Assembly: GCA_901456055.1 (NCBI GenBank)
Contig: CABDWT010000018.1
Coordinates: 124,001 to 188,000, forward strand
Direction of reading: 5' to 3'
DNA: 64,000 bases
Source of the DNA: Phytobacter ursingii
GTDB lineage: Bacteria; Pseudomonadota; Gammaproteobacteria; Enterobacterales; Enterobacteriaceae
Made by a program: the position numbers and the translations under genes. Positions 29,306 through 40,351 of the stretch are shown piece by piece (position 1 is the first letter of the stretch; the number at the start of each line of letters is the position of its first letter). Under the pieces are notes generated by a model that was not told where the DNA came from, did not search any database, and saw nothing but the letters and a program-made list of their open reading frames with translations.

Positions 29306-29372
29306 CAACGTCACTTGTTCCAGACGTTGCATCGCGCTCTTTAATACACCGCATGGATAGGATTATGCCTGA

Positions 29373-30377
<1,005 letters not shown>

Positions 30378-30394
30378 TTGGAATCGGCACAAAG

Positions 30395-30417
30395 ACCCGC
30401 TACGGCGGGTTTTTTTA
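30395..30417 (+). terminator. Rho-independent terminator after prs
   Basis: ACCCGC-TACG-GCGGGT (30395-30410) followed by a run of seven T (to about 30417) forms a classic intrinsic terminator 18 bp after the prs stop. Confidence 0.93.
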
Positions 30418-30499
30418 TTCCTGAGTTTTATTTGTATGACTAATAAATATTGAGCATGCAAATTTGTAATGGTGATATTTGACCAGGGATTAATCTTCT

Positions 30500-32179
30500 G
30501 TGAAAAGACTCTTTTCTCCACATGTGATGCCATTCAGCGCCATTATCGAAGCCTGCTGGAAGGAAAAATACAGCCTGACGCGTTTTACGCGCGATCTTAT
30601 TGCCGGCGTAACGGTTGGTATTATCGCCATTCCGCTAGCCATGGCGCTGGCGATTGGCAGCGGCGTTGCACCGCAATACGGACTCTACACGGCGGCTGTC
30701 GCCGGCATCGTTATCGCACTGACCGGGGGTTCACGCTATAGCGTTTCCGGCCCTACCGCCGCTTTCGTCGTCATTCTCTATCCGGTATCGCAGCAATTTG
30801 GTCTCGGCGGGTTGCTGGTCGCGACATTAATGTCGGGGGTCTTTTTAATTCTGTTTGGCCTCGCGCGTTTTGGCCGCCTGATCGAATACATTCCCGTTTC
30901 CGTCACACTGGGCTTCACGTCAGGTATCGGCATTACCATCGGGACCATGCAGATAAAAGATTTTCTCGGCTTGCAGGTTGCCCATATGCCGGAGCACTAC
31001 CTGCAAAAAGTCGGTGCGCTGGCAATGGCGCTGCCGAGTATTAATGTCGGTGATGCGGCCATCGGCATCGTCACCCTCGGCACCCTGATTCTTTGGCCGC
31101 GCCTGCGCATTCGCCTGCCAGGACATTTACCGGCACTGCTTGCCGGTTGTGCCGTCATGGCGGTGGTTAATCTGTTGGGCGGCCATGTCGCAACCATCGG
31201 TTCTCAGTTTCACTATGTTCTGGCAGACGGTTCCCAGGGCAACGGCATTCCACAATTGCTGCCACAGCTTGTATTACCCTGGGATCTGCCTGGTTCGAGC
31301 TTTACCCTGAGCTGGGCCTCTCTGCAGGCGCTGCTGCCCGCCGCGTTCTCAATGGCATTACTGGGGGCTATTGAGTCTCTGCTCTGTGCGGTAGTGCTGG
31401 ATGGCATGACCGGAACACGCCATAAAGCCAATAGCGAATTAATAGGCCAGGGCCTGGGAAATATTGTCGCGCCTTTCTTTGGTGGCATCACTGCCACCGC
31501 CGCCATTGCCCGTTCAGCGGCTAACGTTCGCGCCGGGGCGTCGTCGCCGGTATCAGCCATCATTCATGCGGTTCTGGTGATTCTTGCCTTGCTGGTGCTG
31601 GCGCCGCTCCTCTCCTGGCTGCCGCTCTCCGCCATGGCCGCGCTGCTGCTGATGGTGGCCTGGAACATGAGCGAAGCGCATAAAGTGGTAAACCTGCTGC
31701 GCCGTGCGCCGACAGATGACATTATCGTCATGCTGATTTGTATGTCGCTGACTGTACTGTTCGACATGGTTATCGCCATTAGTGTGGGTATTGTTCTGGC
31801 GTCGCTATTGTTTATGCGTCGTATCGCGCGCATGACCCGTCTTTCGCCCGTTAATGTGGACGTAGCGGACGATATTCTGGTGTTACGCGTGATTGGTCCG
31901 CTGTTTTTCGCCGCTGCCGATGGCCTGTTCACGGAACTGGAGTCGAGAATTGCTGGCAAACGGGTAGTGATACTGAAATGGGATGCGGTGCCATTGCTTG
32001 ATGCGGGTGGACTCGATGCCTTCCAGCGTTTTGTCAATCGCCTGCCGGAAGGCACCGAGTTGCGCGTCAGTAATCTGGAGTTTCAGCCGCTGCGCACCAT
32101 GGCGCGGGCAGGCATTAAACCTATTCCTGGCCGTTTGTCGTTCTGGCCAAACCGTGACGCGGCGTTAGCGGATTTATGA
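30500..32179 (+). CDS. dauA: DauA (YchM), SLC26/SulP-type C4-dicarboxylate transporter
   Basis: Inner-membrane anion transporter that in E. coli takes up succinate and other C4-dicarboxylates under aerobic acidic conditions. The 559-residue protein has the SulP membrane domain with the signature [20 protein letters not shown] and about a dozen hydrophobic segments, then a cytoplasmic STAS domain (about 440-545, [19 protein letters not shown]). The start encodes a Lys-Arg-rich N-terminus as in E. coli. Its 3' end overlaps the convergent MerR-type gene by 6 bp. Confidence 0.96.
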   Translation: MKRLFSPHVMPFSAIIEACWKEKYSLTRFTRDLIAGVTVGIIAIPLAMALAIGSGVAPQYGLYTAAVAGIVIALTGGSRYSVSGPTAAFVVILYPVSQQFGLGGLLVATLMSGVFLILFGLARFGRLIEYIPVSVTLGFTSGIGITIGTMQIKDFLGLQVAHMPEHYLQKVGALAMALPSINVGDAAIGIVTLGTLILWPRLRIRLPGHLPALLAGCAVMAVVNLLGGHVATIGSQFHYVLADGSQGNGIPQLLPQLVLPWDLPGSSFTLSWASLQALLPAAFSMALLGAIESLLCAVVLDGMTGTRHKANSELIGQGLGNIVAPFFGGITATAAIARSAANVRAGASSPVSAIIHAVLVILALLVLAPLLSWLPLSAMAALLLMVAWNMSEAHKVVNLLRRAPTDDIIVMLICMSLTVLFDMVIAISVGIVLASLLFMRRIARMTRLSPVNVDVADDILVLRVIGPLFFAAADGLFTELESRIAGKRVVILKWDAVPLLDAGGLDAFQRFVNRLPEGTELRVSNLEFQPLRTMARAGIKPIPGRLSFWPNRDAALADL

Positions 32180-33223
32180 TGAACCCGATGCCCCGTAGCG
32201 CTTGCGCATCAGGGCATCTACCGCCTGCTGCAGCCATTGCAGCAGGTCTGGTGTCACCCAGGTTCCTTTCATTAGATGAGGTTCCTGCTGCATCGACAGG
32301 CGAAACTTCTGTTGGGTTTGCGGATCGGTTCCGGCGTAAGACTGGAATAACTCAAGCCATGTGTTTGCCAGCGACTGCGCCTCTTCTGACTGCGGGTCAA
32401 GCCCCTCGAGTGCCGCCTGGCGAACGAGACTGACTAACGGCGGCCATTCCATCATTCGATCAAAATAGTGCGCACGGGTAAACGCCATCTCATCTGGCGT
32501 CAGATAGCGCTGCCAGATAGCCAGTTTGCTTTCGCCGAAACTGCGAGTGATGAAATTGATTGTCTCATCATCAATTCCGGTCTGTTCGCGCATTTGCGGC
32601 TCCACCAGGTGCATCTCATTGAGTCGGGTCAAGAACTCCGGCCTGCGCGCCGTATCTTCCTCCAGACGCGTCATCCAGCGCGTAGCCAGATTCATCGCCT
32701 TTTCATCATCAATCGGGCACCCCTGCGCCATCAGCGTTTTAGCTTGCGCCACCATTTTCGCCCATTCACGGCTGCGTTCCTCGTCATGAGCGGCAAACGG
32801 CAGCTCGCGCAATTCCTCGGCACTAAACCAACGATCGTACATATTCGTTAACTCCAGAGTCAGTAACCAGGACTCCAGGTCAGGTTCAGCCCCGCTTTCC
32901 ATGCCACGCTGTAACATCAGCAGTTGCTTGCGCAACGTCTGGATGGTGCGCATTTGCGCATCAAGCAGGCTGATTTGTTCATCGAGCAGCACATGGAGCG
33001 GGCGCGTCTCCCGCGCCAGGTAATCCTTGATGGCTGCCAGCGCCATACCCGCCTTCGCCAGTACCTGAATCCTGTGCAGGCGTTTGACGTCAGCGAGATT
33101 ATATAAGCGGTAACCGGCAGCGCTTCGGGATGAAGGCGTAAGCAGTCCGATATGTTCGTAGTGGTGCAGTGTACGGACGGTGATCCCGGCACGGCGTGCC
33201 AGTTCACCTGCTTGAATTAACAT
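32174..33223 (-). CDS. MerR-family regulator with TipA-like ligand domain
   Basis: A 349-residue transcription factor. Residues 1-70 are a MerR winged HTH ([29 protein letters not shown]) followed by a coiled-coil dimerisation helix (about 80-110). The long C-terminal part (about 130-345) has two copies of a TipAS-type helical pattern ([14 protein letters not shown], later [15 protein letters not shown] and [15 protein letters not shown]). TipA-type domains bind thiopeptides and other hydrophobic ligands, so a drug-sensing role is possible but not shown. No target gene adjoins it except ychH upstream on the same strand. E. coli K-12 lacks it at this site. Confidence 0.8.
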   Translation of the reverse strand: MLIQAGELARRAGITVRTLHHYEHIGLLTPSSRSAAGYRLYNLADVKRLHRIQVLAKAGMALAAIKDYLARETRPLHVLLDEQISLLDAQMRTIQTLRKQLLMLQRGMESGAEPDLESWLLTLELTNMYDRWFSAEELRELPFAAHDEERSREWAKMVAQAKTLMAQGCPIDDEKAMNLATRWMTRLEEDTARRPEFLTRLNEMHLVEPQMREQTGIDDETINFITRSFGESKLAIWQRYLTPDEMAFTRAHYFDRMMEWPPLVSLVRQAALEGLDPQSEEAQSLANTWLELFQSYAGTDPQTQQKFRLSMQQEPHLMKGTWVTPDLLQWLQQAVDALMRKRYGASGSS

Positions 33224-33293
33224 AACGGCTCCTTTTCTTCCCCTTGCCGGGCACTCTCGGGCCTAACGTTACGTAAGGGTCAAGAAAAAAGCC

Positions 33294-33321
33294 AAAAAAA
33301 AACGGCTTCCCGAGGAAACCG
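33294..33321 (-). terminator. Rho-independent terminator after ychH
   Basis: On the minus strand CGGTTTCC-TCG-GGAAGCCG (33321-33303), with one G-T pair, is followed by nine T residues (33302-33294), 20 bp beyond the ychH stop. Confidence 0.9.
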
Positions 33322-33341
33322 CTTACGTGTGATGTTATAGA

Positions 33342-33617
33342 TTAGCTATGCCCGTGTCCGTCACGGCGGCAGCGTTTGTCATAGTGGCGAACCCACCAGT
33401 ACTTATCACAGACCTGTTCATGGCCACCAATACGTGCGCCTGCAAGCCAGAGTACTGCTCCGACAAAAATGCTGAGAATTGCACCGTGGGCGAAGAACTG
33501 CGGCAGATTAAGCTGCGGCAACTGATTCAGGACAGAGTAACCCACGCCGACGACCATCACGACTAACCCCAGGCCCATAAGCACATTACCGAGTAACGAA
33601 GCGTTTTTGCGTTTCAT
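33342..33617 (-). CDS. ychH: YchH, stress-induced inner-membrane protein
   Basis: A 91-residue protein with two membrane helices (about 10-30 and 43-62) and a conserved charged C-terminus (HEQVCDKYWWVRHYDKRCRR). It matches E. coli YchH, which is CRP-activated and linked to stress resistance and biofilm formation. The start at 33617 has GGAGGTGACACC upstream; a 36-codon extension exists but lacks homology. It is divergent from pth. Confidence 0.96.
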   Translation of the reverse strand: MKRKNASLLGNVLMGLGLVVMVVGVGYSVLNQLPQLNLPQFFAHGAILSIFVGAVLWLAGARIGGHEQVCDKYWWVRHYDKRCRRDGHGHS

Positions 33618-33890
33618 GGTGTCACCTCCGGAACGATGGGTTGAAAGGGAATAACCCCAATGCTTGTGAGTAAAGTATAGGCAGCGGGGGTTATGGCGAT
33701 TGCGTGTACGATCACAATTACACATTTTAAGACCACAAATATTTACAAATAACCCACTGAACTACTTGTGTTTCTAATGGTTCAGACTGGTAATCATTGG
33801 CATTTTCGCCGTTTCGTCCTGAGAACTTTGTCATCATACGCCGCACGACGTAAACTACGCGCCACATATTGACCTGGTCAGGAATAAAAA

Positions 33891-34475
33891 GTGACGATTA
33901 AACTGATTGTCGGGCTGGCAAACCCCGGCGCGGAATATGCCGCGACACGCCACAACGCAGGCGCATGGTATGTCGATTTGCTGGCTGAGCGTTTTCGTGC
34001 CCCGCTACGTGAAGAGCCGAAGTTTTTTGGTTATTCCTCACGGATTAATCTGGCGGGCGCGGATGTGCGGCTGCTGGTCCCTACCACCTTTATGAACCTC
34101 AGTGGTAAGGCTGTTGCCGCCATGGCAACGTTTTATCGCATCAACCCGGACGAAATCCTGGTTGCCCATGATGAACTCGACTTACCGCCGGGCGTGGCGA
34201 AATTCAAATTGGGCGGCGGCCATGGCGGTCACAACGGGTTAAAAGACATTATCAGTAAGCTTGGCAATAACCCGAATTTCCACCGTTTGCGCGTGGGAAT
34301 TGGCCATCCGGGCGATAAAAACAAAGTTGTCGGTTTTGTACTGGGTAAACCGCCTGTTTTTGAACAGAAATTGATTGACGAAGCGGTAGATGAAGCGGCA
34401 CGTTGCACGGAAATCTGGCTGAAAGACGGTCTGACGAAAGCAACTAACCGCTTGCATGCCTTTAAGGCCCAGTAA
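33891..34475 (+). CDS. pth: Peptidyl-tRNA hydrolase Pth
   Basis: Cleaves peptidyl-tRNAs released during aborted translation. The 194-residue protein starts at a GTG (33891), as expected from the conserved N-terminus [20 protein letters not shown]. Catalytic His lies in [11 protein letters not shown] (about residue 20), with Asn in FMNLSG and Asp in HDELDLPPG. It is followed by ychF, the usual enterobacterial pair. Confidence 0.97.
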   Translation: MTIKLIVGLANPGAEYAATRHNAGAWYVDLLAERFRAPLREEPKFFGYSSRINLAGADVRLLVPTTFMNLSGKAVAAMATFYRINPDEILVAHDELDLPPGVAKFKLGGGHGGHNGLKDIISKLGNNPNFHRLRVGIGHPGDKNKVVGFVLGKPPVFEQKLIDEAVDEAARCTEIWLKDGLTKATNRLHAFKAQ

Positions 34476-34601
34476 CGCTTGCCATCTGCCATTTTTGCCA
34501 CGCGATACAACGGTTACGTGTATAATAGGCAAAGTTATTAACTTTTATGCAATCTGTTTTCTATAACGGGTTGATTATTCAGAACTTAAGGTAATCACAT
34601 C

Positions 34602-35696
34602 ATGGGATTCAAATGCGGTATCGTTGGCCTGCCCAACGTAGGTAAATCCACCCTGTTCAACGCGCTCACCAAAGCAGGTATTGAAGCGGCTAACTTCCCG
34701 TTCTGTACTATTGAGCCGAACACCGGTGTCGTACCGATGCCCGATCCGCGTCTGGACAAGCTGGCGGAGATCGTCAAGCCACAGCGTATTCTGCCAACCA
34801 CGATGGAGTTTGTGGATATCGCCGGTCTGGTTAAAGGCGCATCCAAAGGTGAAGGCCTGGGTAACCAGTTCCTGACCAATATTCGCGAAACCGAAGCCAT
34901 TGGTCATGTCGTCCGCTGCTTTGAGAACGACAATATCATTCACGTGAACAACAAAGTGGATCCGGCGGATGATATCGAGGTTATCAATACCGAACTGGCG
35001 TTGTCTGATCTGGACACTTGTGAGCGCGCTATTCATCGCGTACAGAAAAAAGCCAAAGGCGGCGATAAAGACGCGAAAGCAGAGCTGGCTGCGCTGGAAA
35101 AATGCCTGCCGCAACTGGAAAACGCAGGCATGCTGCGCGCCCTGAAAAACCTGACGGAAGAAGACAAAGCCGCGATTAAATACCTGAGCTTCCTGACGCT
35201 CAAGCCGACCATGTACATCGCGAACGTTAATGAAGACGGTTTTGAAAATAACCCCTATCTCGATAAAGTGCGCGAAATCGCCGATGCCGAAGGTTCTGTT
35301 GTTGTAGCGGTGTGTGCGGCGGTTGAGTCTGATATCGCTGAGCTGGACGATGCGGACCGCGAAGAATTTATGGCCGAACTGGGCATTGAAGAGCCGGGTC
35401 TGAACCGCGTTATTCGCGCCGGTTATCAGTTGCTGAACCTGCAAACGTACTTCACTGCGGGCGTGAAAGAAGTGCGCGCGTGGACTATCCCGGTTGGCGC
35501 AACGGCGCCTCAGGCCGCAGGTAAAATCCACACTGACTTCGAAAAAGGCTTTATCCGCGCGCAAACCATCGCTTATGAAGACTTTATCACCTACAAAGGT
35601 GAGCAAGGAGCGAAGGAAGCGGGCAAAATGCGTGCAGAAGGTAAGGATTACATCGTTAAAGATGGCGATGTGATGAACTTCCTGTTCAACGTCTAA
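34602..35696 (+). CDS. ychF: YchF, ribosome-associated Obg-family ATPase
   Basis: A 364-residue TRAFAC P-loop protein that binds ATP rather than GTP and associates with ribosomes; it is implicated in the oxidative-stress response. The P-loop is GLPNVGKST (about 8-16), the G3 motif is DIAG, and the G4 position reads NVNE instead of NKxD, explaining the nucleotide preference. A helical insertion (about 135-190) and a C-terminal TGS domain are present. A TATAAT element lies at 34521-34526 upstream. A degenerate island begins just downstream. Confidence 0.97.
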   Translation: MGFKCGIVGLPNVGKSTLFNALTKAGIEAANFPFCTIEPNTGVVPMPDPRLDKLAEIVKPQRILPTTMEFVDIAGLVKGASKGEGLGNQFLTNIRETEAIGHVVRCFENDNIIHVNNKVDPADDIEVINTELALSDLDTCERAIHRVQKKAKGGDKDAKAELAALEKCLPQLENAGMLRALKNLTEEDKAAIKYLSFLTLKPTMYIANVNEDGFENNPYLDKVREIADAEGSVVVAVCAAVESDIAELDDADREEFMAELGIEEPGLNRVIRAGYQLLNLQTYFTAGVKEVRAWTIPVGATAPQAAGKIHTDFEKGFIRAQTIAYEDFITYKGEQGAKEAGKMRAEGKDYIVKDGDVMNFLFNV

Positions 35697-35755
35697 ATAA
35701 GCTTTGTTGTCTCATGAGGTTTCATAACATCTCATGATGATCAAAAAACCCTATG

Positions 35756-35783
35756 AAATCCACGCACTTGCGTGGATTTTTTA
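35756..35783 (+). terminator. Rho-independent terminator after ychF
   Basis: AAATCCACGCA and TGCGTGGATTT pair around a very short loop, followed by a T-run. It probably ends the pth/ychF transcript. It lies between ychF and the integrase relic and may belong to the island attachment region; no duplicate was found. Confidence 0.85.
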
Positions 35784-35890
35784 TTTCATCTTTTCTCATG
35801 TAATCTCGTGACGGCGTACGCGGAGATGAGTACATAGATGACGACAGAGATCAGTACAATAACGGTCTAAAAAATAGATATAGACCCACT

Positions 35891-36294
35891 ATGCTCACTG
35901 ATACGCAATGCCGCACTGCCAGGTCGAAAGACAAACTCTATCGACTCAATGACTTTAATGGTCTCTACCTCGAAGTGAAACCCAATGGCAAAAAGGCATG
36001 GCGCTATCGATTTAAACTCAATAGAAAATCAAGCATGTTTGCGTTGAGTGAGTATCCAGCGATAAAGCTCGCGAGAAATGCGAGCAAGCGCGTAGGCAAG
36101 TCGCAGATGGAGTTAGCCCGACACAGGCTCGTCAGTTAGATAAGATCCGCAAGGTCAATGATGCTTCTAATGCCTTTGAGCTGATCGCCAAAGCGTGGTT
36201 GCAGATGAAAGACTGGGCCGAAATTACCAAAACACGCCGACTGGATATGCTTGAACGTGTGGTTTTCCCCGCAATCGGTAAGCTCCCTGATTGA
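35891..36294 (+). pseudogene. Broken P4-type tyrosine integrase (N-terminal relic)
   Basis: The first frame (MLTDTQCRTARSKDKLYRLN ... KAWRYRFKL) is the arm-binding domain of P4-family prophage/island integrases. It shifts frame near 36060-36070 and then runs on as QVADGVSPTQARQLDKIRKV to a TGA at 36292-36294, ending at IGKLPD. About 130 of some 400 residues remain and the catalytic Arg-His-Arg-Tyr domain is absent, so the gene cannot work. Its position directly behind ychF marks the left end of a former integrative element. Confidence 0.85.
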
Positions 36295-36355
36295 ATGTTT
36301 TAGCCGCCATAATCCACTAATTTCAGAGAAGTTTCTTACCTTCAACAACTGTATT

Positions 36356-36751
36356 TTACTCTTGAGAACCAATTTGCATCACTGCAATGCGATTTTTATC
36401 TCCTTTCTTCACCACTATCGGCAGACCTTTTCTCAACAAATGCATCTGTCCGGGGGCAACCAGAGCTTTTGCTGAATATAGCTGGGTATCGTCGAGATAG
36501 AAAAAAATATCAAAGAAATAATTGTTTCTATACATGGTGTTTGTCTGTTGCCACGACTCAATTCGGGATTTGTGGAGTATACCCGGCCAGGTGTCGCGCT
36601 TGAGGAACATTCTTGCGGCACGAAAACTGGTCGAGTTCCCCCTAAAAGTAAAGAAAACCCACACCAGACATAAGATAGGCGCAGCGATCCCCAATAGCAT
36701 AAATACTAATTCAAGAGTCGAGAGGCTGGCAAAAAAACTTTTGAAGGACAT
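36356..36751 (-). CDS. Small membrane protein downstream of vgrG
   Basis: A 131-residue hypothetical with one strong N-terminal membrane helix (about 14-36, LVFMLLGIAAPILCLVWVFF). A soluble C-terminal part ends GLPIVVKKGDKNRIAVMQIGSQE. The layout resembles the neighbouring 126-residue protein: membrane anchor followed by a small beta-rich DUF3592-like domain. It is co-directional with vgrG and the second gene after it. A role as an effector or immunity partner of the VgrG is conceivable only from position; no toxin motif is visible. Base composition is more AT-rich than the backbone. Confidence 0.65.
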   Translation of the reverse strand: MSFKSFFASLSTLELVFMLLGIAAPILCLVWVFFTFRGNSTSFRAARMFLKRDTWPGILHKSRIESWQQTNTMYRNNYFFDIFFYLDDTQLYSAKALVAPGQMHLLRKGLPIVVKKGDKNRIAVMQIGSQE

Positions 36752-36812
36752 ACTACCCTCACGTGATTACCGTGCAATTGCGCTGAACGCGCCCTGGTGC
36801 CTTCTATATATA

Positions 36813-37181
36813 TTAATTACCAGCATTGCCCAGCACGACGATTTGCGACGGAGCTTCATGTTTATAGCGGATCGTCACTCGCTGTCCGGGTTTAAATGCA
36901 TCAGCATCAAAAATTTTCACTATCACGTCTTTCTCGGTCACGACCTTTTCTGAACCAGCGATAAACTCGACGGTCAGATTTAGGGATAGCCGGCCTTCGG
37001 CATTCTGGTTTCGGTGCTGAGTAGCCTTGACGATTAGCGCCGAGGTCTCCATGCCCTCCTTCTTAATATCCTCGTTGCTGCGCGCCGAAACGAGGGAATT
37101 TCGAATGCCGATGATAACCACCACTGTAATAACAGCGGTAACAATAATCAGGCCCCACATCGCGTAATTTGCCATTTTCAT
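36813..37181 (-). CDS. Small membrane-anchored DUF3592-like protein downstream of vgrG
   Basis: About 122 residues with an N-terminal membrane helix (roughly residues 5-28, GLIIVTAVITVVVIIGI) and a C-terminal beta-rich domain (ALIVKATQHRNQNAEGRLSLN ... PGQRVTIRYKHEAPSQIVVLG) of DUF3592-like pattern. The ATG at 37181 starts 4 bp after the vgrG stop; another ATG at 37175 follows AAGAAG, and a TTG at 37193 overlaps vgrG. Tight spacing suggests co-translation with VgrG. Function is unknown. Confidence 0.65.
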   Translation of the reverse strand: MKMANYAMWGLIIVTAVITVVVIIGIRNSLVSARSNEDIKKEGMETSALIVKATQHRNQNAEGRLSLNLTVEFIAGSEKVVTEKDVIVKIFDADAFKPGQRVTIRYKHEAPSQIVVLGNAGN

Positions 37182-37185
37182 CTTC

Positions 37186-39453
37186 TTAAACAAATGTGGT
37201 CAACGTGCTCAGAAACGAACGAAGACCTGATAATGTGGTTTCCGTCCCGCTGACAAACTGGATCTTGTTGTCGTGGCGTTTGAGCTCGAATGGTTTATTT
37301 TTTATCGAAAACGCCCCCGCAGAGACGCTCATCACGGAGGTGCTGATCGTTGTTGTGGTGAAACCGAAAGAAGCACCAGTAAAACTTTCTGACAGACCGG
37401 TCATGCTGAAAGAATTGCCAGTAAAGCTTTCATTATGTGCCTTTGCCTTACTTTTAATATTTGGAGCATCCAGATTTATTTTCGTGGCACTGTGCAGGGT
37501 AATATCCTGTGGGCTGTATATCGTAATCGTGCCGTCGTTTACGTTTTGCTCCCAGTTTCCACTATTAACGTTGACCACCACACCACCCAAAACCGTTTCC
37601 GTTTTTCCGCCAGCACCGATAGTTGTGTCCTGCCCCTTGTCATAGGTTTCTGTTAGTTTGCCGGTTACGTGATGGGACTCCGTGCCGTTGATTGTCGTGT
37701 CGCGATAACTGCTCACCTCAACGGTATCCCCTCCATCCAGAATCGATAACGTCCGGCCTTTCTGAATAGTTGTGTGTTCACCATTATTGAAGGTATTCGT
37801 TTCAGTGTTGTCTACAGTAGTCGTTCGCTTCTGTTGATAATGAAAAGTCGCATCGCCAGTAACATCATCTTTCTGTTCTTTTTTTATGACAGTCGTTCGT
37901 GTACCGTCAATGTCGATGTTTTGATCATTTTCGACTGATACCTTCATATTTTTTTCCGAATGCAGGTCGACAGATTCACTCCCCTGCTTATCTTCAAAGA
38001 AAAGATAGCTGGCATTATCCTTACTGCCATCTTTACTGCGTGTCATAAAGCCCATTCGCGTGGAGTCTGCCGGCAGTTCCCATGGAGGCATACTCGCTTC
38101 GTTGTACACGCGACCGGTAATAATCGGCCGGTCCGGATCGCCGTTGATAAAGTCGATCACCACCTCATCACCCACGCGAGGGATCTGTACGCCGCCAAAG
38201 CCCTGACTTGCCCACGCGCTTGAAACCCGTACCCAGCAGGAACTGGTGTCATCACCTTTTGCCTGCCGGTCCCAGTGGAATTTCACCTTTACCCGACCAT
38301 ATCTGTCGGTCCAAATGGACTCCCCATGAGGGCCGACCACACGGGCGGTTTGCGGCCCGTGCGTACGTGGCCATTCTGTACGTTGTGCAGATCGGAAGGT
38401 GGTATCTGCCGGAATGACAACAAAATTAATATGATGGACGCTGTTGGATGCACTGCCACTGGCATAGCTGTTTTCTTCCAGAGTGTAAGCCGCACTGACA
38501 ACGAGATACTCGTTACTGGCACCTTTATATGGTGGGTTTCCCAGCGCAAAGGTGTACCCCGGGGTTATACCCAGAGCCGTGCCGGCAGCATCGATACGCT
38601 GCTGCTCAGCCTGCCATTCTTCCTGACGGATACGTGCGTAAAATTCACCGTGCTGATGGTCGACAAAACGCCCCGGCCATTCGTAATAATCAATCTGGCC
38701 TGGCGATGGAGAGGCGGGATTTTCCCGCGCCTGAAACATCCAGGCATTGGGCTTGCGGAAATCGTAGTCATCAATGCTGTAGAGCCCTGGCGTCACGCGT
38801 TCGCTGATGGCCCATTGCCCGATCCCCTCTTCGCTGGTCGTTCCGCCTGACTGGCTGGTGTGATAGGGGATAACTTCGTAGCCACTGAAAGGTTGATGAC
38901 TATCAGCTGCATCCATCAGTACCAGCGTATGGGAATCCGCCTCATGACGGAAAAAGAAATAAATCCCTTCCAGCTCCATCAGCCGGGAAATAAAGCTGTA
39001 GCTGCTTTCCTGATACTGAACACAATACTCCCAGTTACGGTACTCACCGGTAAGCCTGTCTTCCGTTTTGACACCATATCCGGCCAGAACGGTCTTGATA
39101 ATGTCAGGAGCCCGCTGATTCTGAAAAATACGCTGATTCCGGTCACGCAGAAGTGGCCATAAATCGGATTCAATTTTGAGCAGATAGACGGCATAACGCA
39201 CACCATTCAGTTCGGTGCCCTGAAGGTTGACCTCGGTTATTTTGCCGTTGAAATAACGTGGCTGCAGAGCCTGTGTCGGAACAGTCACCGTCAGGGATTT
39301 CCCCAGCAGTGCCTTACGATCAATATTTTCGTCCTGACTCAGCATAGTGACGTTCAGTGAGAATGAGCGGGACATCACCTCCGTACCGTTCAATTTCCAG
39401 AACAGCAACGACTCAGCACCTGCTGGAGGAGTCACCGAAATACGGTTCAGCAT
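37186..39453 (-). CDS. vgrG: T6SS spike protein VgrG (TssI), orphan copy
   Basis: Tip protein of the type VI secretion needle. The 755-residue protein has the gp27-like base (about 1-370), the gp5 OB-fold (about 385-470, GPHGESIWTDRYGRVKVKF and PRVGDEVVIDFINGDPDRP) and a long C-terminal beta-helix of repeats (SFTGNSFSMTGLSESFTGAS). No recognisable effector domain follows the helix, so any cargo is likely bound through a PAAR protein or a neighbour. No other T6SS structural gene is in the window. It lies between an integrase relic and gene debris, as for mobile vgrG islands. Confidence 0.93.
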   Translation of the reverse strand: MLNRISVTPPAGAESLLFWKLNGTEVMSRSFSLNVTMLSQDENIDRKALLGKSLTVTVPTQALQPRYFNGKITEVNLQGTELNGVRYAVYLLKIESDLWPLLRDRNQRIFQNQRAPDIIKTVLAGYGVKTEDRLTGEYRNWEYCVQYQESSYSFISRLMELEGIYFFFRHEADSHTLVLMDAADSHQPFSGYEVIPYHTSQSGGTTSEEGIGQWAISERVTPGLYSIDDYDFRKPNAWMFQARENPASPSPGQIDYYEWPGRFVDHQHGEFYARIRQEEWQAEQQRIDAAGTALGITPGYTFALGNPPYKGASNEYLVVSAAYTLEENSYASGSASNSVHHINFVVIPADTTFRSAQRTEWPRTHGPQTARVVGPHGESIWTDRYGRVKVKFHWDRQAKGDDTSSCWVRVSSAWASQGFGGVQIPRVGDEVVIDFINGDPDRPIITGRVYNEASMPPWELPADSTRMGFMTRSKDGSKDNASYLFFEDKQGSESVDLHSEKNMKVSVENDQNIDIDGTRTTVIKKEQKDDVTGDATFHYQQKRTTTVDNTETNTFNNGEHTTIQKGRTLSILDGGDTVEVSSYRDTTINGTESHHVTGKLTETYDKGQDTTIGAGGKTETVLGGVVVNVNSGNWEQNVNDGTITIYSPQDITLHSATKINLDAPNIKSKAKAHNESFTGNSFSMTGLSESFTGASFGFTTTTISTSVMSVSAGAFSIKNKPFELKRHDNKIQFVSGTETTLSGLRSFLSTLTTFV

Positions 39454-39684
39454 TCTTCATCTCCGTGGGCGTTTTAACAACCTGTCAGCAGGAAAAACTG
39501 TTAAACGCTAAGATTGAGGACTGCCCTGTAGCGGGTGTACAGAGCATGGGATTACAGTTAAATTTCAACTAACCCCTTGAATCATTTGCATTATATGCTC
39601 ATATTACCGTTGTAAATTTCAGAGAGCACAGGCTTATCCGTCATTTTTCCCGTCATAGCGGATTTACAGACAATTCTTAAACAC

Positions 39685-39882
39685 TCATCGGTGACCCAAA
39701 TTTAACGTTACAGTGAGCCTGTAGCGGGTTGAGAACACCACGCGGTCATCAGCGTCCTTCAGCCCGGTTTCCAGGGCCTGTGCCTGGTTTCCGAGGCCGG
39801 TGGTTTCGGTATCGAGAAAGAGTGGCAACTGGCTCAGCCATGTATGGGCTTTCAGCGCCAACTGCCCCTGGTTGGTAGCAGG
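39685..39882 (-). pseudogene. Fragment of a DEDDh-type 3'-5' exonuclease
   Basis: The minus-strand frame reads NQGQLALKAHTWLSQLPLFL followed by DTETTGLGNQAQALETGLKD, the ExoI motif (DxETTG) of DnaQ-like exonucleases found on enterobacterial prophages and plasmids. It decays after VVFSTR and upstream stops break the N-terminus. Only about 50 residues of homology remain. Confidence 0.6.
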
Positions 39883-40079
39883 TCGGCGAGCTCAGCAGCG
39901 GATAAAGTGATAGCGCAGATCGTCTGGCATGACACTGAGAGGGGTACGGCCCAGTGCCACCGTTAGGCGGGGGTTGGTGAAGCTGAACTTGCCGCATACT
40001 TGTAAGCATCCCTGCAAACCGGCCCATTCACTTTTAGAGATCTTCCGGCATACTGACTGTGTCCCCTGAGGAGATCGGC

Positions 40080-40193
40080 ATGCGTAAAGCCCGATTCACC
40101 AAACACCCGAACATTGCTTTTCGCTTCGGCGCAGGGAAGATGGCATTTAAGTTCGGTCAGCAGAAGATCAATATTCATGAGTACGGAAGATAG
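40080..40193 (+). pseudogene. Chimeric relic: IS3-type OrfA start joined to a VOC/glyoxalase fragment
   Basis: The first codons (MRKARFTKH, preceded by GAGGAGATC) look like the start of an IS3-family orfA. From about 40110 the frame changes character to GKMAFKFGQQKINIHEYGR, which resembles the core of small VOC-family (glyoxalase/dioxygenase-fold) proteins, then stops. I read this as debris left by insertion and deletion; similarity is from memory and short. Confidence 0.4.
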
Positions 40194-40303
40194 GTTCCTC
40201 ATGATAACAGAGCCTTCTCAAAAGACGCCGGGGTATCTGTTAAATCCGTGGCGATTCAGCAAAAGATAGAGATGCCGAATCACATTGGTGAGAGATTCCT
40301 CAA

Positions 40304-40351
40304 TTATCCAACAGCGATAAAAATATGTGCATCGGCAAAACGCTTCTTCAT
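40304..40351 (-). pseudogene. Possible second IS3-type OrfA relic
   Basis: The minus-strand segment GAGGACTTCACC then ATG opens MKKRFADAHIF, similar to the first residues of IS407-group OrfA proteins (MKKRFSDEQI type), but stops after 15 residues. With the relics on either side it fills the stretch between vgrG and the bud terminator; no intact gene is visible in 39454-40739. Confidence 0.3.

Noticed and set aside
34575-35606. Minus-strand open frame of 343 codons opposite ychF
   Set aside because: Shadow of ychF; no motif or plausible start.
35701-35830. Repeated CTCATGA/CTCATGT-like words near the ychF terminator as attachment repeats
   Set aside because: The words are short and imperfect, and no matching long direct repeat was found at the right end of the island, so an att pair cannot be supported.
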